64,000 nt of DNA from Paramyrothecium sp. XJ0827 (lineage: Eukaryota > Ascomycota > Sordariomycetes > Hypocreales > Stachybotryaceae). A program made the translations under genes and the position numbers. The stretch lies in NCBI GenBank assembly GCA_020881915.1, contig JAJFPB010000008.1:1674001-1738000 (forward strand), written 5' to 3'. Positions 35,002-48,000 of this stretch are shown in pieces (within the stretch, counting starts at the first letter, position 1; the number at the start of each line of letters is the position of its first letter). Below the pieces are notes generated by a model. The model saw nothing but the letters and a program-made list of their open reading frames with translations. It was not told the origin of the DNA and did no database searches.

Positions 35002-36197
35002 TTGTCGAGACTTGGTCATGTCAATGAGATTCAGGTCAAGCCCGAGACTCAGATATTCGTGAATACAGTTATCCAAATGAGCCTAACTCCCATAATCACG
35101 GGGAGAAATCAATCGATGGCCACCGAGCTTGCTGAAGTCTTTCGACTGAAACCAGCCACATTGTAGAATTACACATTAGCTTAATTTAGTTTATCCTACA
35201 TATACCCAAACATGAAGATTTCCAAGCTATACACAAATCACTGAATATGTACTCTGTACCATACACGAACATGTCGAGATCTCATGATCTACACCACTCA
35301 TGCCCTAGGTTGTAGCCAGTAATGGCCTACATCGCAATTGAATGCCCAGCACGTATTGCAATTGCAAGATGACAGCGTCTGGGCGTGCTCTCGAATCGCA
35401 CTTGACCGAAGTTAGGACCTGGCCAACTCTAGATGATCCACCTGGTGGCAGACACAAACAGTCTACAAACAGCTTTCATTGTCAATCTAACGACGAACGC
35501 TGCTTAATCCTATACTGGAGGACCACATGATTTCGACAATCGAAGCCTAGGCCTTTACCAGCTGCGATGTCCCATATTTCTTGGCAAGGGGGAAGCAACA
35601 TGGCTCTTTGCCACTCCAGCCATGCATGAACGGCGGCTGCCAGCTGAGGAGACCTCGCATCTGCCCCGACTCCCCGGTATATCTTCTGATTGGAGAGGTT
35701 AGAATACCACGTTGGCTAAGCGCGAGAGCTAACGTTCCGCGCACGCGAGGTGCGTCCAATTAGTTCGAGTGGGCTCCCCAGCTCAGCCCAGCCTACTAGT
35801 CACCAGGCGATGCCTTGCTGAGACGATATAGCCGCCCCTATTGTCGTCGCTGCCATATTGTCGGAACGCCCTGTTCATTTCGCCCAGCGTTTTGGGTATA
35901 TGCGGACAGTGCCAGGGTACCGAGGTTATCTCCACGTAGCAAACGGCGATCTCGTGCTGTCTGGCCAGACAGGCTCGCTAGGCATAGCCGGGCGTGCCAA
36001 TATTGACCATCAATTTCAGATGCATGAGGTGCGTAATGAATCACCTGGTAGGAGAGTCGATCACTCAACCCCCAACCAATGGTCCTTGCAAGATGGTATT
36101 CCAACATGTGCTCACAACGGCCATTGTCCGATCCCGAGACGACGGATCTTGCTATCCCCAGAAACCCCAATGAGATGAGATCGCCGGTATGGTGCAC
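35002..36197. other. Intergenic between convergent genes; nothing recognised
   Basis: AT-rich to about 35350, then mixed composition. The open frames (for example 35838..36197, minus) carry no domain signal. It should contain the 3' ends of the transporter and the alpha/beta hydrolase. Confidence 0.5.
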
Positions 36198-37675
36198 TCA
36201 CCCATCCTGCAGGAGCTCCTCCGCAAATTCCCCGACCAGGTCCCGCATCCGATACAGCACCCCCTCCTCCACCCAGAAGTGGCCAGCCGCGCCAATCTCG
36301 TGCGCGCGGAAGAGGGTCCCTGGCCGGGTCCGGAGCCTACCCGCCCACGTGCGCAGCTTCCCCACGGGCACGAACACATCGCGGTCGCCGTAGACGGCCA
36401 TGGTGGGCCACTGCACAAGCTTGCCCTCAGCCGCGTGCTCCCCAGTCGTGGCCGCGCGGTCCAGTTCGCGGTCTCGGTTGCGCGTGAGGCTCGTGGGCAG
36501 GAGGGACATGGTCGCCAAGTGGTTGATGATGCCCTGCAGGGGAGATATGAGTAAGTATGCTGGACGTAGCGAGATTAGCTCCTCCAGCTTGGGTAGTCTC
36601 TCATTTTCCGACATTTTGTCCGCCGAGGTGGGAGCCTCTGCCACAGTGTTAACCTGCCGACTCGCATGTCTCCCATGCCGCGGTTTGGCCTTTGCCAGCA
36701 GCTCGTTCACGCCTTTCCTCAGCCTCTCCTCCGCATCATGCGAGAAGCTGCGCCTGCCATGCCCATCATGGCTCGCCCTCGGACTGCCGCTGCACGACTC
36801 GTCGCCTCCTACCCTCACGCCGCTGGCGCTGCGCCTTGTAGGCGTGCGTGGCTGCTGGAGCTTCCTGGCGGCTGCGACGACGGCGGCACGAGTATCCGCT
36901 AGAACGAGGTTCTGCTTGACGGCAAGGTTCTCGGCGCGTAGGCGAATCTGGGCAGCATCCGAGCCAGCAAGAGGAGAGGCAAAGGGCTCGAGGAGCTCTT
37001 GCAGTGGGGGGAGCTGAGTGGTTATCATGGCGCCGTACGAATAACCGGCGAGTAAGAGCACAGGAGGATGTGTTGGGGGACGCATCATTGCTGGTCGCAT
37101 CTGCGATGGCGAAGGAGGCGTCCTGAGGCCGTCCAAGGGATCGTGAAGGCGACTCTCCACGGGAAGAGGGGATATGTCCCCGTCATGGTCGCCGTGATGG
37201 ATGCGAAACGGGTCTAGGTAGTGTATGTAGTAGACAAGGAAGCCAACGAAGCTCACGTAGTCATCACGCTCTGGTTTCGCGGTCCACGACGTCCGGCCCG
37301 CCGAGTGAGCTGCCCCTCTACGAGTTCATTAGACAAGAGGCTACTTCAACCGCAAAGGTTCAGACGATGAGACAATAAGAGTACGGTCCTACTCATTGTC
37401 CCGCCCATGAGCGTTCACCTAGCATACCTGAAATTAAAAGTGCCCACCAGGAAACCCTTCCGCAGCAACTGCGCCGCGACAACCTCGACAATGGGGTCGT
37501 CGTAGGAGCCACCCAGCGGCGCATACGGGTGAGCAACAACCGCGGCGTGACGGCGCCAGGGCGGGGCGCGCGGGTTCGTGGCCAGCAGCGAGGCCGGGTG
37601 GTAGATGCGGCAGTCGAGGACGGTGCCGTCGTGGAGGCTGGGGAGCGTGAGCGTCAGGGCCGGCTCGGGGAGCAT
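36198..37675 (-). CDS. Alpha/beta hydrolase family protein
   Basis: Exons 37675..37428 and 37317..36198 joined by a 110-nt intron (GTATGC to GTAG) give 455 aa. The junction restores the family segment FNFRGAAHSAGRTSW, read as the end of strand beta-4 and its loop. The nucleophile elbow GYSYGA is present, the acid lies in VYGDRDVFVP and the histidine in GAAGHFWVEEG, so the catalytic Ser-Asp-His set looks intact. Between the elbow and the acid there is a long basic, Ser/Arg/His-rich insertion (about 130 residues), likely a disordered cap. No signal peptide is visible. The substrate is unknown; the fold also covers acyl transferases and esterases. It lies 710 bp downstream of GPI17 on the same strand. 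Confidence 0.85.
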
Positions 37676-38385
37676 CTTGTTTGACGGGGGCTCGAGCGAT
37701 CGTGGTGGGGGGTTGGGAGAGCGGGCGTTATTGCATGGTTGGGAGAAGCGGGCGAGATGTGTAGAGCGCAGCGGGATGGCGGTTGTGCGTCTGACGGAGC
37801 TGTGCAGTCATTGGTACATTGTGATGCCGAATTGTGACTGAGAGCCGGAGCGTCTTGTTGTTTTTGTTTGTATCGTTGTCGGAGAGAGGAGGAGAGTTGT
37901 GGTGGGCGATAAGGGTCCTTATCTGCACCCGAGGCCGTCACTACCCTGCCTCAATGCACGGCATTTGTTTTCATTGCGTCAGTGAGGCCTGTGCATGCGC
38001 TGGGGAGGTGCTCCATCCGGCAATTAGACTCTGCCTCCTGGTATTAGTGCCTCGGAAGCCTTGGCTTACGACAAGACTCGAAGACATTGATGTTTCCGTT
38101 TCTTTAGCGATCGTCGTAATTCAACATCGCAATTGACGTGTAATTTTTTCTTTACTTAAACGGATACTACGCCTCTGCCTACTCAGCTAGCCGTTGATGC
38201 TGCGTAGAGGGCGGCTGTTTTTCACTGTGACCAGGCACACAGTTCACGTAGATCAACCCCCATCATTACTTGCGTCCAGCCAGGTACATTACACTGCCTG
38301 TATTCTTGGGTATCTACGGTATCATGTACATGCGTAAAATGCAACATCTACTCTACATGCTTTACGACTTTTTTTCTTTCTTTCT
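37676..38385. other. Intergenic between two minus-strand genes
   Basis: Promoter and leader of the alpha/beta hydrolase (right of 37675) and the 3' region of GPI17, with an AT-rich stretch around 38130-38390. No gene was recognised. Confidence 0.55.
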
Positions 38386-40096
38386 CTACTCGTTCTTCTT
38401 CTCCTTGGCATCCTGCGCCCTCTGCTTCCGCTTCTGAATGAATCGCTTGATCTCGCTGATCAGCCCAATCACCAGCGGCACACCCACGGGGCCCAGCAGC
38501 GGCAGGTAGACGGCGATCTTGTGCTCGTCGGGGAAGTACAGCTGCCCAACCATGCTCTTCTCGAAGAAGGCCCTTTCGGCCTCCTCTTCGGCGATCCGCG
38601 CGTGCAGGAGGCCCTCAGGCCCCCCCAGGCTGGCGCAGGCCTGCTCCAGGTGATGCATTGTCTTGGACACGCCGTCCGCGACGCTGCGAGGGATCGAGAT
38701 GGATGGCAGGGCAAGTGAAAGCCTTGCCAAGGACCCTAGCGTGGACGATGCCTGGAGCAGCAGGTCCGCAGACTTGATGCGGGACAAGGTCGACAACCTG
38801 AGAGGCAGAGACCCAGACTGAGGTGTGCCGAGCAGGGACAGGAGATGGCCGCCAAAGGTGAGCATGGGCTGTTTCAGCGTCTCGCTCGTGACATGTTTCG
38901 TCGTGGCCGGAAGTGGCAGCAGGTAGACGGTGCCCCATTGTGGAACCATCCACGACTGTGATGTCTGCGTGCTCCCAGCATCGAGCCCCACGGTTTGGTT
39001 TCCGACGTAGGCAACAAAGTTGATGGTAGGGGCGCCGCCGATGGATGGCGACAGAGGCCACTCGGCGGCGTTGATGAATGAAGCCAAGTCGTCCTTGCTT
39101 AGGATCTGGGACTGGGCGCCGGGGCTGGCGTAGAGCTGCACCTGCGTATCGATCGTAAAGTTGTGGATGGGCGCCAGCACGTCCAGCACGGGCTTCATGT
39201 AGTCGTGCACCGCGGCGTCAATGTCCCAGGTATTGGGTAGAGAACCGGGCGTGAAGAGGGAAAAGGTAAGGTGGTAGGTTGGCGCGTAACGGAAGGATCG
39301 GGTGGTACGTTTGGAAAGGGAGTCGAGCACGTCCGGCGTCAAGCCTGCGGGACGGGAAGCTCCCGTGGACATGGATGAGGTCGACAACAGGTAGGAGATG
39401 ATGGTCTGCTCCTCGGCAAATGTAGATCGGAGCTCGTTGGCGACGAACGTGGCCAGGGGAGACGAGGCCGTGTTGAGCGAGGGCACGGAGTTGGAAGGGT
39501 AAGTGATGTCGAGAACGGTCGAGTGTTGGTCGAGGGCGGCCGTGGTGGACTCGCCGGGCGTCATGCGGATGGTGAGAGCGGCATCTGGGTCATGAACGAC
39601 CTCGTACTTGACACCATTGGTGTCAATGAGATCTTGCTTCGGCGCTAGCTGCAGGCGCAAGTGGTGGCCGGAGAAGTCGTTCAGATCGTCGAGGGCGTGC
39701 TGGGTCAGGCGGACGAGATGTTGAGCCTCGGCATCGGGGAGGGTGTCAGCCTGGACGGAAATGCGAAGCGGGAAAACTGGTCGGCAGGCCTGGGGGAAAG
39801 TTAGCTGTCAAGTCGACCACGGGAGAGACGCGCAGTGGCCGACTCACCTTGCCGTCAGCCCATTGCAGCATAGCATCCAGGGGCAGGTCAGCCCGGTAGA
39901 TAGACGTCGTCTTCCACCATATTGGCACGCCGAGCAGCAGAACGATGAGCCAAAACGACCAGACGACGTGGGAGCGCCTCGTGATGTCAGAGGGCTTCTC
40001 CGGAGGAGGCTCTTTGTGTGCAGGTACGGCGGCGGCGGCGGCGGAGGGTGCCGCAGCCACCGGAACGACGGGCGCATCTGACGATCCACCTGCCAT
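38386..40096 (-). CDS. GPI17: GPI transamidase subunit Gpi17 (PIG-S)
   Basis: Endoplasmic reticulum subunit of the complex that attaches GPI anchors to proteins. Exons 40096..39848 and 39789..38386 (58-nt intron, GTGAGT to CCAG) give 550 aa, the expected length. An Ala/Pro-rich cytosolic start is followed by a TM segment at about residues 44-66 (SHVVWSFWLIVLLLGVPIWW) and the luminal WKTTSIYRADLP motif that marks PIG-S proteins. A long luminal region follows (strands LDITYP, PTYHLTFSLFTPG, INFVAYV, WGTVYLLPLP). A C-terminal TM segment (YLPLLGPVGVPLVIGLI) and a Lys-rich cytosolic tail end the protein. Both membrane anchors and both ends are present, so the model looks complete. Confidence 0.93.
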
Positions 40097-42376
40097 GATG
40101 CTCTCCGTGTCGCGTCGTGTCGAGGAACGCAGAGGGCCCGGGGGATTGAGATTTGATTTTGGACCTCTGGATCGACAGGCCCGGCGGCAGAGCCTTGCAC
40201 GTGCGAAGTGGCCTGACGGTATATAGGGGACCTAGACGGTGCTCCCGGACTTGAGGCTGCTAGCAATTGATAGGTGGCATTGGTCGTGGAGTGGACATTG
40301 TGGTGTCAGCCAGGGAGCCACGAGGTCACGTGTTGGATCAGTACGCTCGCGGCGCCAAGAATCCTGGGCGTCAGCAGGGGCAGGAGAACTGTATCTCGTT
40401 TTAGGATGCAAGTATTTCCTGAATTTGTTGTAGCGATGGGAACTCCATTCTTAAGTTATTTTGTGTATTTATGGTTGAGTTGTTTTGAAGCTTTCCAATT
40501 CATTCGGGTACAGACAATGAATGCGTCCCTACATGCCATCATGAATACAATGGCAGAAATATTACCAAACCGCATCACCACCACGGGAATTGTTAGGTAA
40601 GGCAACATGCCGCCCTCATGACCCCTGTCGTTCTGCCCAGCATTTTTGACCCGGTCCTCATGTTCCGGGGGCACTAAAAACAGTCCGCTGTAAGGTAGGT
40701 CGAGCTCCATCCACCTGCTCCGCTTGTAAGGGGGGGGGCCAGCGGCTATCGGCAACTGGGCCAGTATCCATTCTCCACGGCATTGCATTCACCACAAAGC
40801 AGACAATGGAGACAGAACGCAGGAATGGGTCGTCTAACAGTTTGATTCGGAGGGCTGTTGCTTCTAATCGCCCAGCCTCGCTTCTACGGGATGCACTGTC
40901 GCTCCCAGGGCGCAGGCCGAGAGCAAGGGTCCCAAGCTCACGTCTACCAATCAGTGACCGACCGTTTCTCGAGCAGTAAGGACGAGCCAAACGACATTGG
41001 TCAAATACACCTTGGCCAAGGTAGGCAACTTACCTTGGGTATGCCCAAGCCCAATGCGTATAGTACTTCGCCGTCACCCATGCATGGAAGATTATTTCGG
41101 ATGTGTCCCCCGCACGTTCGAGTACAAAACGACATCTCGAACCTCGGCATCCTGCAGCTGGGTTGCTTGTTGACGAAGTCGATTTTCAAGAGAAGGCACG
41201 CACCGTAGCAGGGCTTAATTAGAAGCAGCAGGGAGAAGATCCAGGCAAGACGTGTCATGTTCATTTGCCATGCCACGCTTTTGCTATCAGACGAGTCTTC
41301 AAACTACTGCACTCTTAGCTGTAAGCTTCTTATCTCGAGTTCTGGTGGTGGCACAACAACCCTTTGTACCTGCCTCGACTCGCCGAGTAAGCACTAAATT
41401 ACCAACATTACCATTTCGTCCAATTCTACCACAGACCTCCCATCTTCAACCTCATCGCATCCCTCTTCCCAGCACGTCATGGCGAAAAGGAACACAATCA
41501 CATCCGTGAATGACCCGCCAAGCCAAATGGATGCTTCACGACACGACGCGCAAGGACTTCGGCTTCCCCAGATTTCAACCCCGCACCATCCGACAGCGCT
41601 AATGGCCAGCTAGAGCAACCACCATGATGGGATCCCAGGGGTTCTGTGGATCACAAACCGCTGGCAAGGCTGGTCTCCGCGAAATCCATTCCCAATCCAG
41701 GACACCCTGCTTGGGGAGCCGAGGCTCCTCGCCTAGCTTCTCCTCCTTTCTCCTCATTCATGGCGTGGTGTGGCCTCGCTTTCGACGAAGTAGCCCCAGC
41801 CCAGCAAGCCCAGCAAGCCCAGCAAGCCCGGCACAGAACAGCTGCTGCTGCTCTCCGGAACCCTGCGATCTGGGTCTCAGGAGCTGATTTGATGCACGCC
41901 AACTTGACACCCGGGAAGCACGGGCTTTCACCTCTCCATTGCCATTACGTGGCTGGCCTTGCGAAGCGTAGCAGTAGCCGTAGCCGTACGTATACATACA
42001 TACATACACATGGGCTGCCGCTGCCGCTGAACCGCCACCGGCGCAACTAACCCTTGTGCCATATCCTGTCCCGTCATTAATCGTCCTCGTCCCTGGCCCG
42101 GCTCGTCTCTCCCATCCTTAACTTGCTTCGTTAATCTGCTTCCATTCTGCAACGTTCCTGTCCTTCTGTGTCTCGCGGCTTTGCCTGTTGTCCAACCGTT
42201 TTCGTACTTGGCTCGGACCGTGGCGAGAAGCGCATTTCGTGACCCCGTCTGCGGCCTGTCCTGTAACACCAGAGTACCCTGATCATTCTTCTCCGTGAGC
42301 ACCTCACAAACCGCTGTGCGCCTTCACACCCGTGCCACCAGCGGCCTATCAACGGCTGTGTGCAGGGTGCTACGCC
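40097..42376. other. Divergent intergenic region (2.3 kb) between GPI17 and FAT1
   Basis: No open frame with coding character. It contains a 9-bp tandem repeat CAGCAAGCC, three copies at 41802-41828, a TACA microsatellite near 41990-42008, and CCTCGG/CCGAGG sites at 41142-41147 and 41719-41724. The FAT1 leader probably begins within the pyrimidine-rich 42000-42370. Confidence 0.55.
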
Positions 42377-44398
42377 ATGCCAGGTTTGTGCAGCACCCGT
42401 CAACCGCATCTCCAACGAATCTGTGGCTAAACCGTCTCAGTCCCTCTCGCAGTCGCGGCCCCGGCCGCAGCCGCCGGCCTGGCCTACCTCAATGCCAAAA
42501 CCTCATTCTCCTACGACTTGTTTCTGCTCAGGTCCCAGCTCACAGCCATTGGCCGCATCGTTCTCCGTGCCCGCAAGGACCGCATGAATTGCTTCTACGT
42601 CCTCGAGGAAATCGCAAAATCTAACCACGGCTCTCACAACCTTGTCATTTTCGAAGGCAAGACCTACACCTACGCCGAGGTCTACGACCGCGTTCTGCGT
42701 TACGCCACCTGGTTGCGTGAGAAGCACGGCGTCAAACCCAAGCAGATTGTCGGCTTCAACTATCAGAACTCGGACAACTTCATCTTCTTGTGGTGGGCGC
42801 TCTGGGCTCTCGGCGCCAAACCAGCCTTCATCAACTACAACCTCACCGGCGCCCCGCTTGTCCAATGTCTCAAGGTCGCAACCACCAACATCTGCCTCGT
42901 CGACCCGAGGGTCGCCGACAAGATTGATGATTCAGTCAAGGCTGAGCTTGGCGATTCCATTTCCTTTGTCTACTTCACTCCTGATCTGGAAGCCCAGGCC
43001 TTGTCTACGCTGCCTGTTCGCTACCCCGACTCGGACAGATCTGAAGATGATCCCACCAACCTTGCCATGCTCATCTACACCTCCGGCACAACTGGCATGC
43101 CCAAACCTGCCATTGTGTCCTGGACGAAATGCTATGTCGGAGGCACCATGGGCCAGAGACTGGCTGTGGAGAGCTCCAATGATGTCGTGTACACTGTAAG
43201 CAAGACTGCAATGTCGCATTGTTCGATTCACTAATCGTTGAATTCGCAGTGCATGCCGCTCTACCATTCCGCGGCCGCCATCTTGTGCTTTGTCGCAACC
43301 ATGTTCGGCGGCGGAACTGTGTCCATCGGCCGCAAGTTCTCGACAAAGACATTCTGGCCAGAGGTGAGGGCGTCCAAGGCCACCACCATCCAGTACGTCG
43401 GAGAGCTGCTGCGCTACCTGCTCGCTGCGCCTCCTCAACATGACCCGGCCACGGGCGAAAACCTCGATCGCAAGCATAGCGTCCGCATAGCCTACGGAAA
43501 CGGCCTCCGCCCCGATGTGTGGGACCGGTTCAAGGACAGGTTCGCCATCGGCACCATCGGCGAGCTGTACACGGCCACCGAGGGCACCTTCGGCACCTGG
43601 AACATCAGTCGCAACGACCTGCACCGAGGCGCAATCGGCCGCTACGGCTGGCTCTACGGCGCGTACGCCCGCATGAACACGGCCGTGATAGAGGTTGATT
43701 GGGAAAAGGAAGAGCCGCACCGTGACCCCGTTACCGGGTTCTGCCGCCGCGTTGCCGCCGGCGAGCCTGGAGAGATCATCTCCCGGCTGCCCTCCGACGA
43801 CCCGTACAAGTACTTCCTGGGCTACTTCAACAACAAGAAAGCCACCCAAGGCAAGGTCCTTAGGTCGGTGTTCAAGAAGGACGATGCCTGGTTCCGTTCC
43901 GGCGACGTCGTCAAGTGGGACGACGACAACCGCATCTACTTCAGCGACCGCATCGGCGACACCTTCCGTTGGAAATCCGAGAACGTCTCCACGGCCGAGG
44001 TCAGCCACGCCCTCGGACTCCACTCGGCCGTCAGCGAGGCCAACGTCTACGGCATCGACCTGCCCCACCACGACGGCCGAGCGGGCTGCGCCGCCGTCAC
44101 GCTCGCCACCCAAGGCCAGAGCCCGGACCGCGAGACCATGCGCAGCCTCGCCGCCCACGTCCGCCGCGAGCTGCCCCGCTACGCCCAGCCGCTCTTCCTG
44201 CGCCTGCTGCCGGACGTCGGCGGCCAGGCCACCGGCACCTTCAAGCAGCAGAAACACATCCTCCGCCAGGCCGGCGTGCGCCCGGGCGTGGCCAAGAGCG
44301 GGGACATGGGCACCGTGTACTGGCTGGTAGACGACGAGTACGTGCCGTTCAATGATGCCGACTGGCAGCGCATCGAAGCCGGCAAAGTCAAGTTGTAG
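42377..44398 (+). CDS. FAT1: Very-long-chain acyl-CoA synthetase / fatty acid transport protein
   Basis: Activates very-long-chain fatty acids to acyl-CoA and couples this to uptake (FATP family); located at ER, peroxisome, lipid droplet or plasma membrane in other fungi. Exons 42377..42383, 42441..43195 and 43250..44398 give 636 aa. The first coding exon is only 7 nt (ATGCCAG in a CGCCATG context). Its 57-nt intron restores an Ala-rich hydrophobic N-terminus (residues ~3-20) that would otherwise lack a start. Motifs: AMP-binding loop LIYTSGTTGMPKPAI, the YTATEGTFG segment, and the FATP/VLACS signature FRSGDVVKWDDDNRIYFSDRIGDTFRWKSENVST. The C-terminal KVKL is not a clear peroxisomal SKL. If the tiny exon is wrong, the first internal ATG in the long frame is at about residue 67 (DRMNCFYVLEE). 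Confidence 0.94.
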
Positions 44399-45028
44399 AG
44401 GTGACGGGGCACGTAAGGAGGGGCAGCGGATCCAGGTTCTGGCTACATTTATCTCTGTCTGTAGAAGTTTTCCAAGGCAAAGCAGCCTTCGTATTTTTAT
44501 CTTCGTATTCACAAAATTGTCCATCTGTAGTCAATGCAATGCAGTCCATACGCAGCTCAACACGTCCGCACACAATAGATCATCAGAGAAGGGTTGGGGT
44601 TTTTGTCCCATGTAGTTCTATTTACTATCTTCAGTGTCCTCGTTCATCGTCACAGCTGTCTAGTCATATCGTCTTGCGAAGACCGTTATCTCATCTTGTC
44701 CCCTATCCCTCGCGTCTTCCAACCCCCCTCTTTCCTGAGACGTCTTCTCTGCCCCCATGCAAAACATGCAGACATACGAGGTCTTGCCTGAAATGTACAC
44801 AATAGCAAGGGTGAAACGTAAAGTTCAGATATGGTGGAATCGAGTTTGTGGGTGAATAGATTTCTTTTCCTTGTTCACATGATCATGACCATGACTCATT
44901 ATGCAAAACGAAAAATGCTACAGACATTTCCATGAATAGCCGTCCCCTTTACTGGCTCCCGCTCAATTTCACAGCATCAGAACATACCCTGAACATGTCC
45001 TCAGGGAGTCAAGAAAAGGAAGAAGCCA
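44399..45028. other. Convergent 3' regions of FAT1 and the Kelch-domain gene
   Basis: 630 bp of AT-moderate sequence between two stop codons. Short frames only, nothing recognised. Confidence 0.6.
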
Positions 45029-48000
45029 TCACGAGCCGGCGATGCCCAAGCCGACTCTGGACTGGCCTCCGCCGCCTGGAACGGCCGAGTAACCTGGCGC
45101 GGCACTGGCACTCATGCCGGGGGTTCCGTTCAGCCCACCGGCAGTGCCAGTGCGCTCCCGCATTCGCCGTCCCTCCATAAGGCCCCTCAAGCCACGCTTC
45201 TGCAAGCCAATCACGCTGCTGAGCTCGCCGCTCCATATGAACGCCTCGCGGTCGCGATCGCCAATGTCAGAGCTCCACTCGGAACCGCTGACGCTCGTCG
45301 TCGCGGACATCTCGTCGCTAGGAGGTCGTCCAGCGCGTGGCACGTTGGTGTTGATATTGAGGGCGGCCGGTTGCGAAGCAAGATCAGTTGCGGATCCGTT
45401 CGCTGTCGTACCTGCGAGAGAGAAGTCGGACGTCGACATGGGCGATCCGACCGGATCGAGGCTGCCGACAAAGTAGTTGGGGTTGAGTGAACCATCAATG
45501 CCTCGGCCGCCACCAGCTGCCATGGCTGTCGCATTGAAGACTGCCGCAGCGTTTCTGCTGTCGAGTAAGGCATGCAGTCTTTCCACGACGGCTTCAAGGA
45601 GCCCATCGACACGATAAGGACGGGCGATCTGCAACAGCGAGCATAGGATCTGTGGCGTGCAAAGAGGCGACGACGGCGCTGGCAGCGCGCTGGTGTACAG
45701 GAAATGCACCAGCGCCTGGACCGTGAGGTACGTGTGAGGAAGGTACAGGCACCGAGGCCTTGAGCCCGGTGGGAGCGTCCGAGGTGTCGGGGCCGCGTTG
45801 ATGTTTGAAGGGTGAGCCTCCTCTCCTTGCGTGAAAGAGATACCAGACACACTTGAGCCCCCAGCTGTTCCAGGAGGACCCCCAGCTCCAATGAGCGACG
45901 TTCCAATCGACAAGGCTGGCTCGTTCGGGTTCCGCGAGTTAGGAGTAATGGTCATGGCCGAGGCCCGCAGGGGATTGCTGGAGAGTCCCGATCTCAATGT
46001 CATCGAGTCGCTACCATCCTGTGTTGCTGTGCCTTCTCTCAGAAGCTGGACAAAATAGGGGCCCCACCTTCGGCCCACAATCCTCGAGCTGACGGGAACT
46101 CTCTCCCCGCCAATGCAGAGGATATCCATGTCGCTCAACTCGCGCATGCCTAGCGCCTTCTCGCCCAGTTCCTCGCTCGCCCTCGAGTGAAAACGACCCC
46201 CGGCGGTATAACCTGCTTTACGCGCCAGGCTTAGCCCAGGAGTGTTATACGGGCTGCTGGCGGAAATGAAGCCGGACATGGGGCTCGTCTTACGAGGGTT
46301 GTCGTAGAAACCAAAGGCTTCCAGTTCCACCATGCAGACATTGGAGAAATTGATACGGCGGTGGTTGTAGTCGTCAACAAGACTCCTCTTTCTGTTGCCC
46401 AAGATGACAAAAGTGTTCCGTCGATTCCACAACACGCCCCTGTTCCAGCTGCCCTGGCTGAAAACACTTCCACCGGCATCGATCCTGCTCCATGTCATGG
46501 TGCGCAAGTCGAGTGCCCACAACGCATACTCCTGCTTCGAGGACGTGAGATAGGTTCCGCTGACGACGAAATGGGTGTCAATGACACCGCCATTAGGGAA
46601 ACGGAGTCCGGGCGGCGAGTAAGTTCCTGACATTGGCCGTTCGGTCAAGGTCCCATCCGTGGAGCGGATCTGAAGCTCGAGCTTCACGTCGAGGAAATTG
46701 TAGTTGGAGTAGATGAGCATTGATGAGCCAGGCTCGCGAGCCTCTTGGCTAATTCCACCTTCCAGGCGCGGTTGCGTGGGGTTCTGGTTGGTCCTCCCAA
46801 TTCTTGCCGTTACAGAAGGTGGGAGGGGCGCAGCAACGCTCCTGTAGGCACCGCAGCTCTTACCCAGCGGTTGAGTAGAAGTCCATTTCAAACTACGCAG
46901 GTTGAAGACGCTGATCTGCTCAATGTAATGATTGGCACCATCTTGACCACCGACAATGACCATCTCCGCGCCACCGGATCCATCAATGTTGATGCCAATT
47001 CGACCTTCGTTGGGGTTTGCTGAAGAAGGGTTGTGCTGCAGAGCTGACAAAGGCGCCTTGTATGACGAGAACGAAGCGGAAGAAGGGAGAACGCAGGCGC
47101 AGTGGGCATAGCGACCCTGAGGCGGATCCTGGGCAGGGATATAGGTCCATCTCCTGGTCGGCACGTCGTAAATGTGAACGTCAGACATGACGGTGATCTC
47201 GGGTTGCTGTTGCTGGGGATCGACACCTGCGGGCGGTACTGGCGCCGGAGACATGCCACCATAGCAGACCATTTTGGTATCTCCCAAGGGGCACATGGAG
47301 TGGAAGTAGCGGGGAGGAGGGATGTCGCCTGTGGTCTCAAGCTTCGTCCAGTGTCGTCGGATGAGATCGAGTTCGTAGAGGTCCGAAGTGAGTGGTGCCG
47401 GCCGGCTCCGAGACAGTATCCGGCCGCCAAAGACGTAAAGCTTGTCGCCCAGTATCGTGGTGGTGGCGCCAACAAGCGGATGCGGTTCTCGTCCCGTGGT
47501 ACGATGAACATTGCACATCAGCCCGGAGAGGTGAGCTGAGGAGCCTTGGGAAGGGCCGGCAACAGGCGTGCCGGTGGCGCCAGGCGTCCTCGCTTGATTG
47601 AGCGCTGGCGAAGGCCCCGCCGATACAGGACCGTTGCTCCTGGGGGTCACTCCATCCCGGCCGTCGTCGGCGGCGTCGCGCGCGTTGCTCGCCAGGCTTG
47701 CAACACTGCCACTTCTATCCTGCTGCATCACATGGGAGCTGGCGACGCTACCGTTCCTATCCTGGGCATAATAATTGCTAGCCAGGCTGCCGTTCCGGTC
47801 CTGGGTGTAATAGGAGCCGGCTATGCTGCCATTCCTTTCCTGTGCGTACCGATATCCTGCTTGCCCATACGCATCGCTGGCGCCGGCTGTGTTCCCTGAA
47901 TCCATTGTGCCGGGCCGCGAGTCGTTGTGTGAGGGGGTTGGTCGTTCGATCGATTCGGAATCGATCCCTTCCTCAGCAACTGATGCTAAATTTTGGTTGT

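Noticed and set aside
36198..37017. Plus-strand frames opposite the alpha/beta hydrolase (for example 36400..37017)
   Set aside because: Antisense shadows of the hydrolase exon; the minus strand carries GYSYGA and the family segment restored by splicing.
44179..44524. Minus-strand frames opposite FAT1 (part of 42932..44524)
   Set aside because: Shadow caused by the C-ending codon bias of FAT1.
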